A stretch of 64,000 nucleotides of DNA from Myxococcales bacterium. Lineage in GTDB: Bacteria; Myxococcota_A; Polyangia; Haliangiales; Haliangiaceae. Where the stretch lies: positions 434,001 to 498,000 of the forward strand of contig JADJGV010000002.1 in the NCBI GenBank assembly GCA_016707895.1. The letters run 5' to 3'. The notes beneath the pieces were generated by a model. The model searched no databases, was not told the origin of the DNA, and saw nothing but the letters and a program-made list of their open reading frames with translations. How positions within the stretch are numbered: position 1 is the stretch's first letter; the number at the start of each line of letters is the position of its first letter. The translations under genes were made by a program, and so were the position numbers. Shown piece after piece: positions 35,142 to 43,579 of the stretch.

Positions 35142-36002
35142 TCAGCGGGTCTGGGGATCGATCGCGTCGCGCAGGCCGTCACCCAGGAAGTTGAGCGCGA
35201 AGATCGTCAGGCCCATGGCCAGGCCGGGCCCGGCCAGCACCCACGGCGACACCGCCACCTGGGTCGAGCCCTCGGTGACCAGGGTGCCCCAGGACGCCAG
35301 CGGCGCCTGCACGCCGAGGCCGATGAACGACAGGAAGGTCTCGGTCAGCATCGCCTGCGGGATCAGCACCGTCGCGTAGACCACGACGGTGCCGAGCGTG
35401 TTGGGGATGACGTGGTAGAGGACGATCCGCGCCGGGCTGGCGCCGATCGCGCGGGCGGCCTCGATGAACTCGCGCTGGCGCAAGGACAGCACCTGGCCGC
35501 GGACGATGCGCGCCATCGTCAGCCACGACACCGCGCCGATCAGCGCGAACAGCGACACCAGGCTGTGGGTGTCGAACACCGCGCGGATCACGACGACGAA
35601 GACGATCGTCGGGAAGCCGTACATCACGTCGACGACGCGCATCATCACCGCGTCGACCCGGCCGCCGGCGTAGCCCGCGATCGCGCCCCAGGCCACGCCG
35701 ATCACCAGCGCCACCGCGGTCGCGGTCAGCCCGACGACGATCGCGATCCGGCCGCCGACCAGCACCCGCACCAGCAGGTCGCGGCCGAGGTTGTCGGTGC
35801 CCAGCGGGTGCGCGGCCGACGGCGGCGCCGCCAGCAGCTCGAGGTCGAGCGTCGTCGCGTCGAGCCCGAACCAGCCGCACACCACCGGGCCGACGAAGCA
35901 GGCGAGCGCGATGACCGCGAAGCCGATCAGGCACGCGAACGCCATGCGGTTCTTGCGCAGCCGCCGCCACGCCTCGCGGCCGAGCGAACGCGGCGCGCTC
36001 AC
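35142..36002 (-). CDS. peptide-type ABC transporter permease, OppC-like
   Basis: 286 residues from a GTG at 36002 that overlaps the stop of the oppB-like gene (GTGA). An N-terminal OppC extension with one TM (MAFACLIGFAVIALACFVGPVV) is followed by the signature PPSAAHPLGTDNLGRDL and the permease core with the EAA loop (EAARAIGASPARIVLYHVIPN). The second subunit of a heterodimeric inner-membrane channel. No ATPase gene follows; the next gene is on the other strand. Confidence 0.93.
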   Translation of the reverse strand: MSAPRSLGREAWRRLRKNRMAFACLIGFAVIALACFVGPVVCGWFGLDATTLDLELLAAPPSAAHPLGTDNLGRDLLVRVLVGGRIAIVVGLTATAVALVIGVAWGAIAGYAGGRVDAVMMRVVDVMYGFPTIVFVVVIRAVFDTHSLVSLFALIGAVSWLTMARIVRGQVLSLRQREFIEAARAIGASPARIVLYHVIPNTLGTVVVYATVLIPQAMLTETFLSFIGLGVQAPLASWGTLVTEGSTQVAVSPWVLAGPGLAMGLTIFALNFLGDGLRDAIDPQTR

Positions 36003-36925
36003 GCGGCGCGCTCGCTGTGGCGGATGCGCGGGTCGATCCAGCCGTAGGCCAGGTCGACCAGCAGGTTGAACAGCACGAGGAAGCCGACGTAGAAGACCAG
36101 GAGGCCGGTCAAGACCGGGTAGTCGCGGCTGGTGACGCTGTCGACGAAGTAGAAGCCCAGCCCCGGGATCTGGAAGATCTTCTCGACGACGAACGAGCCG
36201 CTGATGAGCCCCGCGGTGGCCGGCCCGAGGTAGCTCACCACCGGCAGGAGCCCGAGCCGCAGCCCGTGCCGCCACACGACGCCGCGCTCGCTCACGCCCT
36301 TGGCCCGCGCGGTGCGGATGTAGTCGGCGCCCAGCGTCTCGATCATGCTGGCCCGCGCCAGCCGCGCGATCGTGCCGGCGTAGATCAGCCCCAGCACCGC
36401 CGCCGGCGCCAGGTAGCCGACGACGCCGTCGGCGCGCGCCGCCGGCACCCAGCCCAGCTCCAGCGCCAGGTAGCGGATCGCGATCGGGCCCAGCACCAGC
36501 GACGGGATCGAGATGCCGATCAGCGCGACGCTCATCGCCGTGTAGTCGACCCAGGTGTTCTTGCGCGCCGCCGCCAGCACGCCGAGCAGCGTGCCGAACA
36601 CCGCGGCGAACCCGATCGCCATCAGCCCCAGCGTCAGGCTGTACGGGAAGTGCCGCTTGATGATCGCGCCGACGGTCTCGGGCCGCTTCATCGAGTGGCC
36701 GAGGTCGCCGCGGGCCAGCCCGCTCATGTAGCGCCCGTACTGCTGCCACAGCGGATCGTGGAGGTGGTAGCGGTCCTCGATGTTGCGCTGCACCGCCGGC
36801 TGCAGCCGCCGCTCGCGCGAGAACGGCCCACCCGGCGCCGCGTGCAACAGCAGGAACGTGATCGTCGCGACCGCCGCCAGCACGGCGACGCCGCCGGCCA
36901 GGCGACTCACGATCAGGCGCAGCAC
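35999..36925 (-). CDS. peptide-type ABC transporter permease, OppB-like
   Basis: 308 residues. It has the OppB/DppB N-terminal TM and periplasmic part (TITFLLLHAAPGGPF, YMSGLARGDLGHSMK). The permease core carries the EAA loop ADYIRTARAKGVSERGVVWRHGLR and the C-terminal FQIPGLGFYFVDSVTSRDYPV. It pairs with the OppC-like protein; the binding protein is encoded upstream after an unrelated small membrane-protein gene. Confidence 0.93.
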   Translation of the reverse strand: MLRLIVSRLAGGVAVLAAVATITFLLLHAAPGGPFSRERRLQPAVQRNIEDRYHLHDPLWQQYGRYMSGLARGDLGHSMKRPETVGAIIKRHFPYSLTLGLMAIGFAAVFGTLLGVLAAARKNTWVDYTAMSVALIGISIPSLVLGPIAIRYLALELGWVPAARADGVVGYLAPAAVLGLIYAGTIARLARASMIETLGADYIRTARAKGVSERGVVWRHGLRLGLLPVVSYLGPATAGLISGSFVVEKIFQIPGLGFYFVDSVTSRDYPVLTGLLVFYVGFLVLFNLLVDLAYGWIDPRIRHSERAA

Positions 36926-36981
36926 GCGCGGCGATCATCGATCCGCGCGCGGCGGATGTCCATCGACGGCGGCGCGCGCGA

Positions 36982-37536
36982 TCAGAACGTGCCGACCACG
37001 GCGACGCCGGCGCGGCCGGGCGCGAGCTGCGGCGCGAGCGTCACGCGGGTCGCGGCCGCGCGGTTCATCCGGGCGGCGCGGCCGGGCGCGGTCAGGATGT
37101 CGTCGATCGTCCCGGCGGCGTAGGCGGCGACGCCGAGGACCGCGATCGTCGGCCCCACTGGCGACTCCTCGCACGGCTGGGGCGCGAACAGCCCGCAATC
37201 GGAGAACGCGATCATCGCGCCGGTGAGGGTCGCCACTACGCCCAGGGTGCGCACGCCCAGGCCGCGGGTGAACAGCTCACCGGTATACAGGTGGCCGGCC
37301 GACGGTCCCACGTACGCCATCATCAGGCCCGCCGTCATCAGCACGTCGTTGTCGGGGCGGACGGCGACCGTGGCGACGCCGGCGGCGGTGACGCCGAGCG
37401 ACAGCGCCAGCGCGGTCCCCTCGCTGTAGCGATCGCCGGTCGTCGGCGCCGGCTCGGCCGCCGGCGCGGACTGTGCGCGGGCGAGGGCGGGGATGGCGAG
37501 GGTAGCCAGGGCGGCGACGACAGCGAGGCGAGTCAT
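36982..37536 (-). CDS. small exported membrane protein between oppA- and oppB-like genes
   Basis: 184 residues from the ATG at 37536. A cleavable signal (MTRLAVVAALATLAIPALARAQ) is followed by three or four hydrophobic segments (GTALALSLGVTAAGVATVAV, LMTAGLMMAYVGPSAGHL, LGVVATLTGAMIAF, IAVLGVAAYAAGTI) and a basic end finishing in a beta-like VTLAPQLAPGRAGVAVVG. That ending is common in outer-membrane-associated proteins. No known family. It shares the strand with the importer genes, but a role in transport is only a guess. Confidence 0.6.
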   Translation of the reverse strand: MTRLAVVAALATLAIPALARAQSAPAAEPAPTTGDRYSEGTALALSLGVTAAGVATVAVRPDNDVLMTAGLMMAYVGPSAGHLYTGELFTRGLGVRTLGVVATLTGAMIAFSDCGLFAPQPCEESPVGPTIAVLGVAAYAAGTIDDILTAPGRAARMNRAAATRVTLAPQLAPGRAGVAVVGTF

Positions 37537-37661
37537 GCCCACGGCATCTGCATCGGTCGGGCCAGTAAAGTTGCCCAGTGATTCAGCATGGTTGCCAGGG
37601 TGTACGTGTCAGCCGCTCGCCAGCGTCCGGTGATGTTTCGACGCCGCCCCGCGCTCACCCG

Positions 37662-39860
37662 TCAGCGCCGCTGCCGCCAGTCGGGATCGCGCCAGGCCCG
37701 CCACAGCGACGGCTGGGCGAACAGGTTCCCTGGTAGGCCGCGCACGTAGGGGCGCTGCAGGCGCTTCTGCGTGTAGACGAACATCGGGATGATCGGCGCC
37801 TCGTCGACCAGGATCGCCTCGGCGGCGCGGACCTTGGCCAGCCGCGCGGCCGGGTCGGTCATCTGGGCCGCCTCGTCGAGCAGCGCGTCGAACGCCGGGT
37901 TGCACCAGGCCGGGCGGTTGTTGGGGCTGCCACAGCGCCAGATGCGCACGAACTCGACCTCGGGATCGGGCGCGGTGCCGATCCAGCCGAGCCGCGCCAC
38001 CTGGTACTCGAGCTGCCGGGTGTCGTTCAGGAACACCTGCCACTCCTGCTGCTCGAGCCGCACGCCGATGTGCAGCACGTCCTGCCACTGCGCCTGGATG
38101 TACTCGCTGATCAGCTTGTGGGCCTCGAAGCCGATGTTGAACTTGTAGACGATCTCCTTCGGGAAGCGATCGCCCATCTCGGCCTTGGCCTGGGCCAGCT
38201 CGGCCCGCGCGCGCGCCGGATCGAACTCGAGGCCGGGCGGCGGCACGTAGCAGAGCTTGCCGCGCTCGATCACCAGCGCGACGCCGGGCGTCGACCGCGT
38301 GACGCCGCACGCGCGCAGATCCTCGTCGGACAGGCTGGCGATCGGGGTGCCCGGCGTGTAGCTCGCGACGCCGATCTCGCCGCCGCGCAGGAAGCCGGCG
38401 ATGCGCGAGCGATCGAGCGCCAGCGTCAGCGCCCGCCGCAGGTGGACGTTGTCGAAGCGCTTGGTGTTGACCACCGCGAAGTAGGTGCCCAGGTACGGCG
38501 CGACGGTGTAGTCGCGGTACGGCTTGCCGTGGTTGCCGGTCGACAGCGCCGCCAGGTACGACTGCGGGATGTTGTTGGCGGCCAGCGCGTCGCACACGCC
38601 GGTGAAGTAGAGGTTGGCGCTGGCCGCCTGCTCGTCGATCGACAGCACGGTCAGGCGGTCGAGCTTGACCTCGGCGGGGTCGCGGTAGGTCGGCGAGCGC
38701 ACCAGCGTCAGGTGATCGCGCGGCGCGTGCTCGGCCAGCCGCATCGGCCCCGATGACACGATCGTCGCCGGCGCGGTCCAGGTGCGCGGGTGGCGCGACA
38801 CCGCGGCGCGCGGGGTCGGCCGCATCGCCCGCGACGCGCCGGTCGCGACGATCGACGGCGTCGGATCGCTGGCCTCGACCACCAGCGTCTGGGCGTCGAG
38901 GACGCGGACGCCGAGCACCTCCGGGAGCATCAGCAGGTCGGCGTTGGTGACCTCGACCTCGGCGCGCGGGCGCGCGGCGTCGGCCTGCAGGTCGGCCCAC
39001 GCGCCGTCGCGGCCGGGCACGTGCTTGGCGGCCACCGGCGCCACGCGCACGCGGTGCTCGGCGGTGGGCGCGCCGTCGAGCTCGTCGGCCGGCACCCAGC
39101 CGTAGACGCCGAGGCCGTGATCCCAGTGGACGTAGGCCCAGGTCCGGGCGTCGGGGTTGGGCAGCGTCGCGGGGCGGCCGCTCAGCTCGATGATCGTGAC
39201 CGCGGCGCGGGGCGGCACGGTGGCGTAGGCGGCGCCCGCGTCGGCGCCGAGATCGCGCAGCCGCAGCGGGCGGCTCGCGGTGCGCTGGTTGGGATCGGGC
39301 GGCGCGGCGTCGCCCCAGTCGGCCAGCGGCTTGCCGTCGACCGCGACGACCTCGACGATCGTGCCGGCCGGCAGCCCGCCGGCGTCGCGCACCAGCACCC
39401 GCGCGCGGTTCTCGAGGTACGCGAGGTTGTTCTTCAGCCAGTCGAGCGAGTCGGCGTTGACCGACGCCGTCAGCGGGTGCAGCACGCGCACGAGCTGGTA
39501 GGCGACGTCGTAGGCCGTGAGCGGGCGGCCGTCGCTCCACCGCGCCTCGGGCCGCAGGTGGAACGTCACCCGGCGCTGATCGGGCGCGACCTCCCACCGG
39601 CTGGCCAGCCCCGCGACCGGCAGGCCGTCGTCGCCGAACACCAGCAGGCCATCGAACAGCGCGTACATGATCGGCGTGACCGTCGTCGACTGGCCCTCGG
39701 CCGGGTCGAGGCTGTCGGGCTCGCCGCTGTTGCACCAGGTCAGCGTGTGCGGGTCGTCGACCGCGGGCACCTTGCCGAAGTACTCGCTGTCGGGCAGGCC
39801 GCAGCCGATGGCGGCGGCCGTAGCGAGCGCGGCGAGCGTGGTAAGGTGGCGGCGCGTCAT
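37662..39860 (-). CDS. extracellular solute-binding lipoprotein (OppA/SBP_bac_5 family) with an inserted SH3-like domain
   Basis: 732 residues from the ATG at 39860; the lipoprotein signal ends at AIGC (Cys 20). SBP_bac_5 marks are LTWCNSGEPDSLDPA, ALFDGLLVFG, VTFHLRPEARWSDGRPLTAYDVAYQLVRV, the 'LRRALTLALDRS' element and a C-terminal NRPAWCNPAFDALLDEA. Residues ~145–265 interrupt the domain with sequence like bacterial SH3 modules (GLPAGTIVEVVAVDG, GLGVYGWVPADELDG), making it ~150 residues longer than usual. It binds oligopeptides or similar ligands for the permease pair. Its start codon overlaps that of the divergent zinc-ribbon gene. Confidence 0.88.
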   Translation of the reverse strand: MTRRHLTTLAALATAAAIGCGLPDSEYFGKVPAVDDPHTLTWCNSGEPDSLDPAEGQSTTVTPIMYALFDGLLVFGDDGLPVAGLASRWEVAPDQRRVTFHLRPEARWSDGRPLTAYDVAYQLVRVLHPLTASVNADSLDWLKNNLAYLENRARVLVRDAGGLPAGTIVEVVAVDGKPLADWGDAAPPDPNQRTASRPLRLRDLGADAGAAYATVPPRAAVTIIELSGRPATLPNPDARTWAYVHWDHGLGVYGWVPADELDGAPTAEHRVRVAPVAAKHVPGRDGAWADLQADAARPRAEVEVTNADLLMLPEVLGVRVLDAQTLVVEASDPTPSIVATGASRAMRPTPRAAVSRHPRTWTAPATIVSSGPMRLAEHAPRDHLTLVRSPTYRDPAEVKLDRLTVLSIDEQAASANLYFTGVCDALAANNIPQSYLAALSTGNHGKPYRDYTVAPYLGTYFAVVNTKRFDNVHLRRALTLALDRSRIAGFLRGGEIGVASYTPGTPIASLSDEDLRACGVTRSTPGVALVIERGKLCYVPPPGLEFDPARARAELAQAKAEMGDRFPKEIVYKFNIGFEAHKLISEYIQAQWQDVLHIGVRLEQQEWQVFLNDTRQLEYQVARLGWIGTAPDPEVEFVRIWRCGSPNNRPAWCNPAFDALLDEAAQMTDPAARLAKVRAAEAILVDEAPIIPMFVYTQKRLQRPYVRGLPGNLFAQPSLWRAWRDPDWRQRR

Positions 39861-40080
39861 GGACGAGTTTCGTTGTCCCCGCTGCGGGAGCTTCGCCGCC
39901 GAGCGCTCGGAGTCGCGGTTCGCGGCCTTCACCATGGTCGAGATGAACTGCCGCGGATGCAAGCTCTACGAGGAGCGACGCAGCGACGCCGCCGACTTCG
40001 CCGCGTTCAAGGACCGCTGGCGGGGCCGGCCGCAGATCCCGATCTACGACTACTACGACGACCTGGTCGACGTCGACTGA
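39859..40080 (+). CDS. small zinc-ribbon protein
   Basis: 73 residues with two CxxC pairs (CPRCGSF at 6 and CRGCKLY at ~33), then a charged helix and an acidic end. It should bind one zinc; nothing else is recognisable. The ATG (39859–39861) overlaps the oppA-like start on the other strand. TAAGGT 11 bases upstream lies inside that divergent gene. The stop overlaps the next ATG (TGATG), so it is coupled to the DMT permease gene. Confidence 0.65.
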   Translation: MDEFRCPRCGSFAAERSESRFAAFTMVEMNCRGCKLYEERRSDAADFAAFKDRWRGRPQIPIYDYYDDLVDVD

Positions 40081-40937
40081 TGCCCGCCGGCGAGCGAGGC
40101 GGCCGCGCGCAGGCCGTGGCGACGCTGGTCGCGGTGGGCCTCCTGTGGTCGACCGCCGGCGCGCTGATCAAGTACGTCACCTGGCCGCCGGCGGCGATCT
40201 GGGGGCTGCGCTCGGCGATCGCCGCCGCGGCGCTGATCGCGATCTACCGGCCGTCGTGGCGCGGCCTGACCCGCACCGAGTGGCTGTCGGCGGTGGCGCT
40301 GGCGGCGACCACCGGGCTGTTCGTGCTGGCCAACAAGTGGACCACCGCCGCCAACGCGATCTTGATCCAGTACTCGGCGCCGGCCTGGGCCGCGCTGCTG
40401 TCGGCGGTGATCCTGCACGAGCGGGCGTCCCGCATCGACTGGGTGACGATCGGCCTGGCGCTGTGCGGCGTCGCGCTGTTCTTCGTCGACCAGCTGTCGC
40501 TCGCGCACGTGCGCGGCAACGTCGTGGCGCTGGCGGCCGGCGTGATGTTCGCGACCAACGTCGTGCTCCTGCGCAAGATCGCCCGCGACCCGGAGGGCCG
40601 GGGCAGCGCGCTCAGAGCGATGATCCTCGGCCACGTGCTGGCGGCGGTGGCCGGCCTGCCGTTCGCGCTGACCGCGCCGGCGCTGCCGGCCAGCGGGTGG
40701 GGCGCGATGGTGGCGCTGGGGCTCCTGCAGCAGACCGCGCCGACGATCCTCTACGCGTGGGCGATCCGTCGGGTCACCGCCGTCGAGGGCCTGCTGATCC
40801 CGATCGTCGAGCCGATCGTCTCGCCGCTGTGGGTGTGGATCCTGTTCGCCGAGCGCCCCGGGGCGTGGGCGCTGGTCGGCGGCGCGGTGGTGGTGGCGGC
40901 GGTGACGCTGCGCGGGCTGGCGCCGTCGCGGGGCTGA
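40080..40937 (+). CDS. DMT-superfamily (EamA) transporter
   Basis: 285 residues with ten hydrophobic segments in two EamA halves: the first runs from VATLVAVGLLWSTAGALIKYV, the second from VALAAGVMFATNVVLLR to WALVGGAVVVAAVTL. The pattern SAPAWAALLSAVILHERAS and its second-half counterpart PIVSPLWVWILFAERP are typical. Such proteins export amino acids or other metabolites; the substrate cannot be told. Confidence 0.88.
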   Translation: MPAGERGGRAQAVATLVAVGLLWSTAGALIKYVTWPPAAIWGLRSAIAAAALIAIYRPSWRGLTRTEWLSAVALAATTGLFVLANKWTTAANAILIQYSAPAWAALLSAVILHERASRIDWVTIGLALCGVALFFVDQLSLAHVRGNVVALAAGVMFATNVVLLRKIARDPEGRGSALRAMILGHVLAAVAGLPFALTAPALPASGWGAMVALGLLQQTAPTILYAWAIRRVTAVEGLLIPIVEPIVSPLWVWILFAERPGAWALVGGAVVVAAVTLRGLAPSRG

Positions 40938-40949
40938 CCGCGATCGGGC

Positions 40950-40955
40950 TACACT
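40950..40955 (+). promoter_or_regulatory. -10-like hexamer TACACT
   Basis: Exactly six bases before the GTG at 40962. Confidence 0.5.
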
Positions 40956-40961
40956 GCGGGC

Positions 40962-42284
40962 GTGCGCCGCCTGGGTAACGCCGTCCACATCGTGTGGGTC
41001 GGCATCGTCGTCTTCTGGTTCCTCGTCGCCTACGGGCTGGTGCGGCTGGGGCTGCTGATCGGCCTGTGCTGGAGCGGCGCGCGCCGCCGCCGGGTGGTGG
41101 CGCGGTGGAACGGCTGGGCGCTGCGCACGCTGCTGGAGCTGCTCGGCGCGTCGTTCATCAAGATGGGCCAGGTGATGAGCACCCGGCCCGATCTGTTCGC
41201 GGCCGAGACCATCGCGCAGCTCAAGCACCTGCAGGACCGGCTGCCGGCGTTCGCCTTCGCCAAGGTGCGGCGGATCGTCGAGGAGGACACCGGCAAGCCG
41301 CTCGAGGACACCTACGCCGAGTTCGATCAGCAGCCGGTGGCGGCGGCGTCGGTGGCGCAGGTCCACCGCGCCCGCCTGCGCGACGGCCGCGAGGTCGCGG
41401 TCAAGGTGCTGCGGCCCAACGTGCGGCGCCAGGTCGAGCGCGACGCGTCGCTCTTGATGCTGGGGGCCAAGGTCATCGCGCTGCACCCGCGGCTCAAGCG
41501 CAGCGATCCCGTCGGCCACACCAAGCACTTCGTCGACGCGATCCACGACCAGACCGACCTGCGCATCGAGGCCACGAACTACCGCCGCTTCCACGACAAC
41601 TTCGCCAGCTGGACCACGGTGAAGTTCCCCGAGGTGCTGGCGCCGTCGACCGAGCGGATCCTGACGATGGAGTTCATCCGCGGCACCAAGATCGACGCCC
41701 AGCCCGAGGCGCGCAAGCTGCCGCTGGCCGAGGTGGTGCGGCGGTGCATGTTCCAGATGTGCTTCGACGACGGCTTCCTGCACGCCGACATGCACCCCGG
41801 CAACATGCTGGTCGACGACGAGGGCCGGCTGGTGCTGTTCGACGTCGGCCTGGCCAAGCACCTGCACGAGGACGTGCTGATCCAGTTCATCGACATGGGC
41901 AAGTGCCTGACGATGGGTACGCCCGGCGATCTGGTCGGGCACCTGCGCCGGTTCCACACGTACATGGGCGACGTCGACTGGGACGCGCTGTCCAAGGACG
42001 TCGAGGTGTTCGCGACCAAGTTCCGCGGCCAGAACGCCGCCGAGCTCGACTACGGCACGCTGTTCAACGAGATGTTCGCGATCGGGCGCCGCTACCACGT
42101 GCGCCCGGTGACCGACATGACGCTGGTGCTGGTGGCGATGGTGACGTCGCAGGGCATCGGCCAGATGCTCGACCCGCACGTCGACGTGTTCGCCCACGTC
42201 GCGCGCCACCTGGTGCCGATCTTGATGAAGCGCAACGAGCGGGTGCCCGAGACCGCCGCGGCGCGCGCCGCCGCGGGGCAGTGA
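40962..42284 (+). CDS. ABC1/UbiB/AarF-family atypical kinase
   Basis: 440 residues. A single N-terminal TM (VWVGIVVFWFLVAYGLVRLGLLIGL) is unusual, as the family's usual anchors are C-terminal. The kinase-like core has the family's KxGQ motif (FIKMGQVMSTRPDL), the Ala-rich loop (AAASVAQVHRARL), the VAVKVLRP lysine, and the catalytic/metal region HADMHPGNMLVDDEGRLVLFDVG. UbiB-type proteins support quinone biosynthesis or lipid handling at the membrane. No ubi/men gene is nearby. Confidence 0.9.
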   Translation: MRRLGNAVHIVWVGIVVFWFLVAYGLVRLGLLIGLCWSGARRRRVVARWNGWALRTLLELLGASFIKMGQVMSTRPDLFAAETIAQLKHLQDRLPAFAFAKVRRIVEEDTGKPLEDTYAEFDQQPVAAASVAQVHRARLRDGREVAVKVLRPNVRRQVERDASLLMLGAKVIALHPRLKRSDPVGHTKHFVDAIHDQTDLRIEATNYRRFHDNFASWTTVKFPEVLAPSTERILTMEFIRGTKIDAQPEARKLPLAEVVRRCMFQMCFDDGFLHADMHPGNMLVDDEGRLVLFDVGLAKHLHEDVLIQFIDMGKCLTMGTPGDLVGHLRRFHTYMGDVDWDALSKDVEVFATKFRGQNAAELDYGTLFNEMFAIGRRYHVRPVTDMTLVLVAMVTSQGIGQMLDPHVDVFAHVARHLVPILMKRNERVPETAAARAAAGQ

Positions 42285-42290
42285 TACCGT
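42285..42290 (+). promoter_or_regulatory. -10-like hexamer TACCGT
   Basis: Six bases before the ATG at 42297, first of three tandem paralogues that each have the same arrangement. Confidence 0.5.
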
Positions 42291-42296
42291 CGGCGG

Positions 42297-42911
42297 ATGC
42301 AGCCGCCTGGTCCGCCTGGTCCGCCCGCTGGTCCGCCGCCGCCGGGGTATCCGCCGCCGGGGTATCCGCCGCCGGGGTATCCGCCGCCGCCGCCGGGGTA
42401 CGGCTATCCGCCGCCGCCGCGCAAGGCTTCCCTGCTGTGGCTCTGGATCCTGCTCGGCGTTCTCGGCGGGCTGATGGTGGTCGGCATCCTGGCCGCGATC
42501 GCGATCCCGTCGTTCATGAAGTACCAGCAGAAGTCGAAGCGTAGCGAGGCCGAGCTCAACCTCAACGCCATCGAGAAGGCGGCGAACATGGTCTACGCCG
42601 AGACCGCCGCGTTCCCGCCCGGCACGGCGGGGCGGACGCCCGCGACGTCGTGCTGCGCCGACCCGACGCGGCGGTGCCAGCCCGATCCGATCGCGTGGCA
42701 GGGCGAGCCGTGGGCCACGCTCGACTTCGAGATGGTCTCGCCGCACTTCTTCCAGTATACGTACGCCGGCGCCGCCGACGGTCAGAGCTTCACGGCGACG
42801 GCGATCGGGGACCTCGACTGCGACGGCAACGAGGTCGTCTACACGCTGGTCGGGCGCGTCGTCGGGGGCAGCCCGTCGTTCGAGCTGGTGCCGCCCACCG
42901 GCCGGGACTGA
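42297..42911 (+). CDS. Pro-rich pilin-like membrane protein, paralogue 1
   Basis: 204 residues. The cytoplasmic N-terminus is PPGYPPPGYPPP-type repeats. A hydrophobic helix at ~42–66 ends in GILAAIAIPSFMKYQQKSKRSEAELNLNAI in two stretches: the helix-end signature of type IV pilins, including the KSKRSEA run seen in PilA. The prepilin peptidase site (GFTLIE) is absent. The exported part has TSCCADPTRRC and a DLDCDGNEV loop, both common in myxobacterial pilin-like proteins. It may be a non-processed pilin homologue anchored in the inner membrane. Confidence 0.75.
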   Translation: MQPPGPPGPPAGPPPPGYPPPGYPPPGYPPPPPGYGYPPPPRKASLLWLWILLGVLGGLMVVGILAAIAIPSFMKYQQKSKRSEAELNLNAIEKAANMVYAETAAFPPGTAGRTPATSCCADPTRRCQPDPIAWQGEPWATLDFEMVSPHFFQYTYAGAADGQSFTATAIGDLDCDGNEVVYTLVGRVVGGSPSFELVPPTGRD

Positions 42912-42932
42912 GCCGCGCCGCGGGCGCGATGT

Positions 42933-42938
42933 TACGCT
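42933..42938 (+). promoter_or_regulatory. -10-like hexamer TACGCT
   Basis: Six bases before the ATG at 42945. Confidence 0.5.
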
Positions 42939-42944
42939 CGCGCG

Positions 42945-43547
42945 ATGCAGCCACCTCCTCCAGGCGCGCCGCCGGGCGGCTATCCACCGCCGGGCTATCC
43001 ACCGCCGGGGTATCCGCCGCCGCCGGGCTACGGCTATCCGCCGCCGCCCCGGAAGCGGTCGCTCTTGTGGCTGTGGATCGTGCTCGGCGTGGTCGGCGCC
43101 GGCCTGGTGATGGTCGCGATCCTGGCGGCGGTCGTGGTGCCCAAGGCCGACGAGTACGTGGAGCGGTCCAAGCGCATCGAGGCCGAGCTCAACCTCCACG
43201 CGATCGGCAGGGGCGCGAAGGTCGGCTACGAGGAGACCGGCCGCTTCCCCGAGGGCGACGCCGCGTTGACGCCGGCCGCCTCGTGCTGCGAGGGGCCGAA
43301 CCACAAGTGCGCGCCCGACCCGGCGCTGTGGCGCGGCGAGCCGTGGGAGTCGATGTACTTCGAGATGAACCGGCCGCACTACTTCCGGTACTCGTACCGC
43401 GCGTCGGCCGACGGCCAGAGCTTCACCGCCACCGCCGTGGGCGACCTCGACTGCGACGGCGAGGAGGTGGTGTTCACGGTCACCGGCACCGCCGTCGGCG
43501 GCAATCCGGAGCTGTCGGAGGTCGTGCGGCCGACCAACCGCGACTGA
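42945..43547 (+). CDS. Pro-rich pilin-like membrane protein, paralogue 2
   Basis: 200 residues, same plan as its upstream neighbour: Pro/Gly/Tyr-rich start, TM helix (LLWLWIVLGVVGAGLVMVAILAAVVVP in effect), helix with RSKRIEAELNLHAIGRGAK, then SCCEGPNHKC and DLDCDGEEV. The pilin signature is weaker (AAVVVPKADEYVERSK). It appears to have its own promoter instead of sharing a transcript. Confidence 0.75.
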   Translation: MQPPPPGAPPGGYPPPGYPPPGYPPPPGYGYPPPPRKRSLLWLWIVLGVVGAGLVMVAILAAVVVPKADEYVERSKRIEAELNLHAIGRGAKVGYEETGRFPEGDAALTPAASCCEGPNHKCAPDPALWRGEPWESMYFEMNRPHYFRYSYRASADGQSFTATAVGDLDCDGEEVVFTVTGTAVGGNPELSEVVRPTNRD

Positions 43548-43567
43548 GCCGGCGGCGGGCCGCGTGG

Positions 43568-43573
43568 TAGCGT
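43568..43573 (+). promoter_or_regulatory. -10-like hexamer TAGCGT
   Basis: Six bases before the GTG at 43580. Confidence 0.5.
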
Positions 43574-43579
43574 TCGCGC

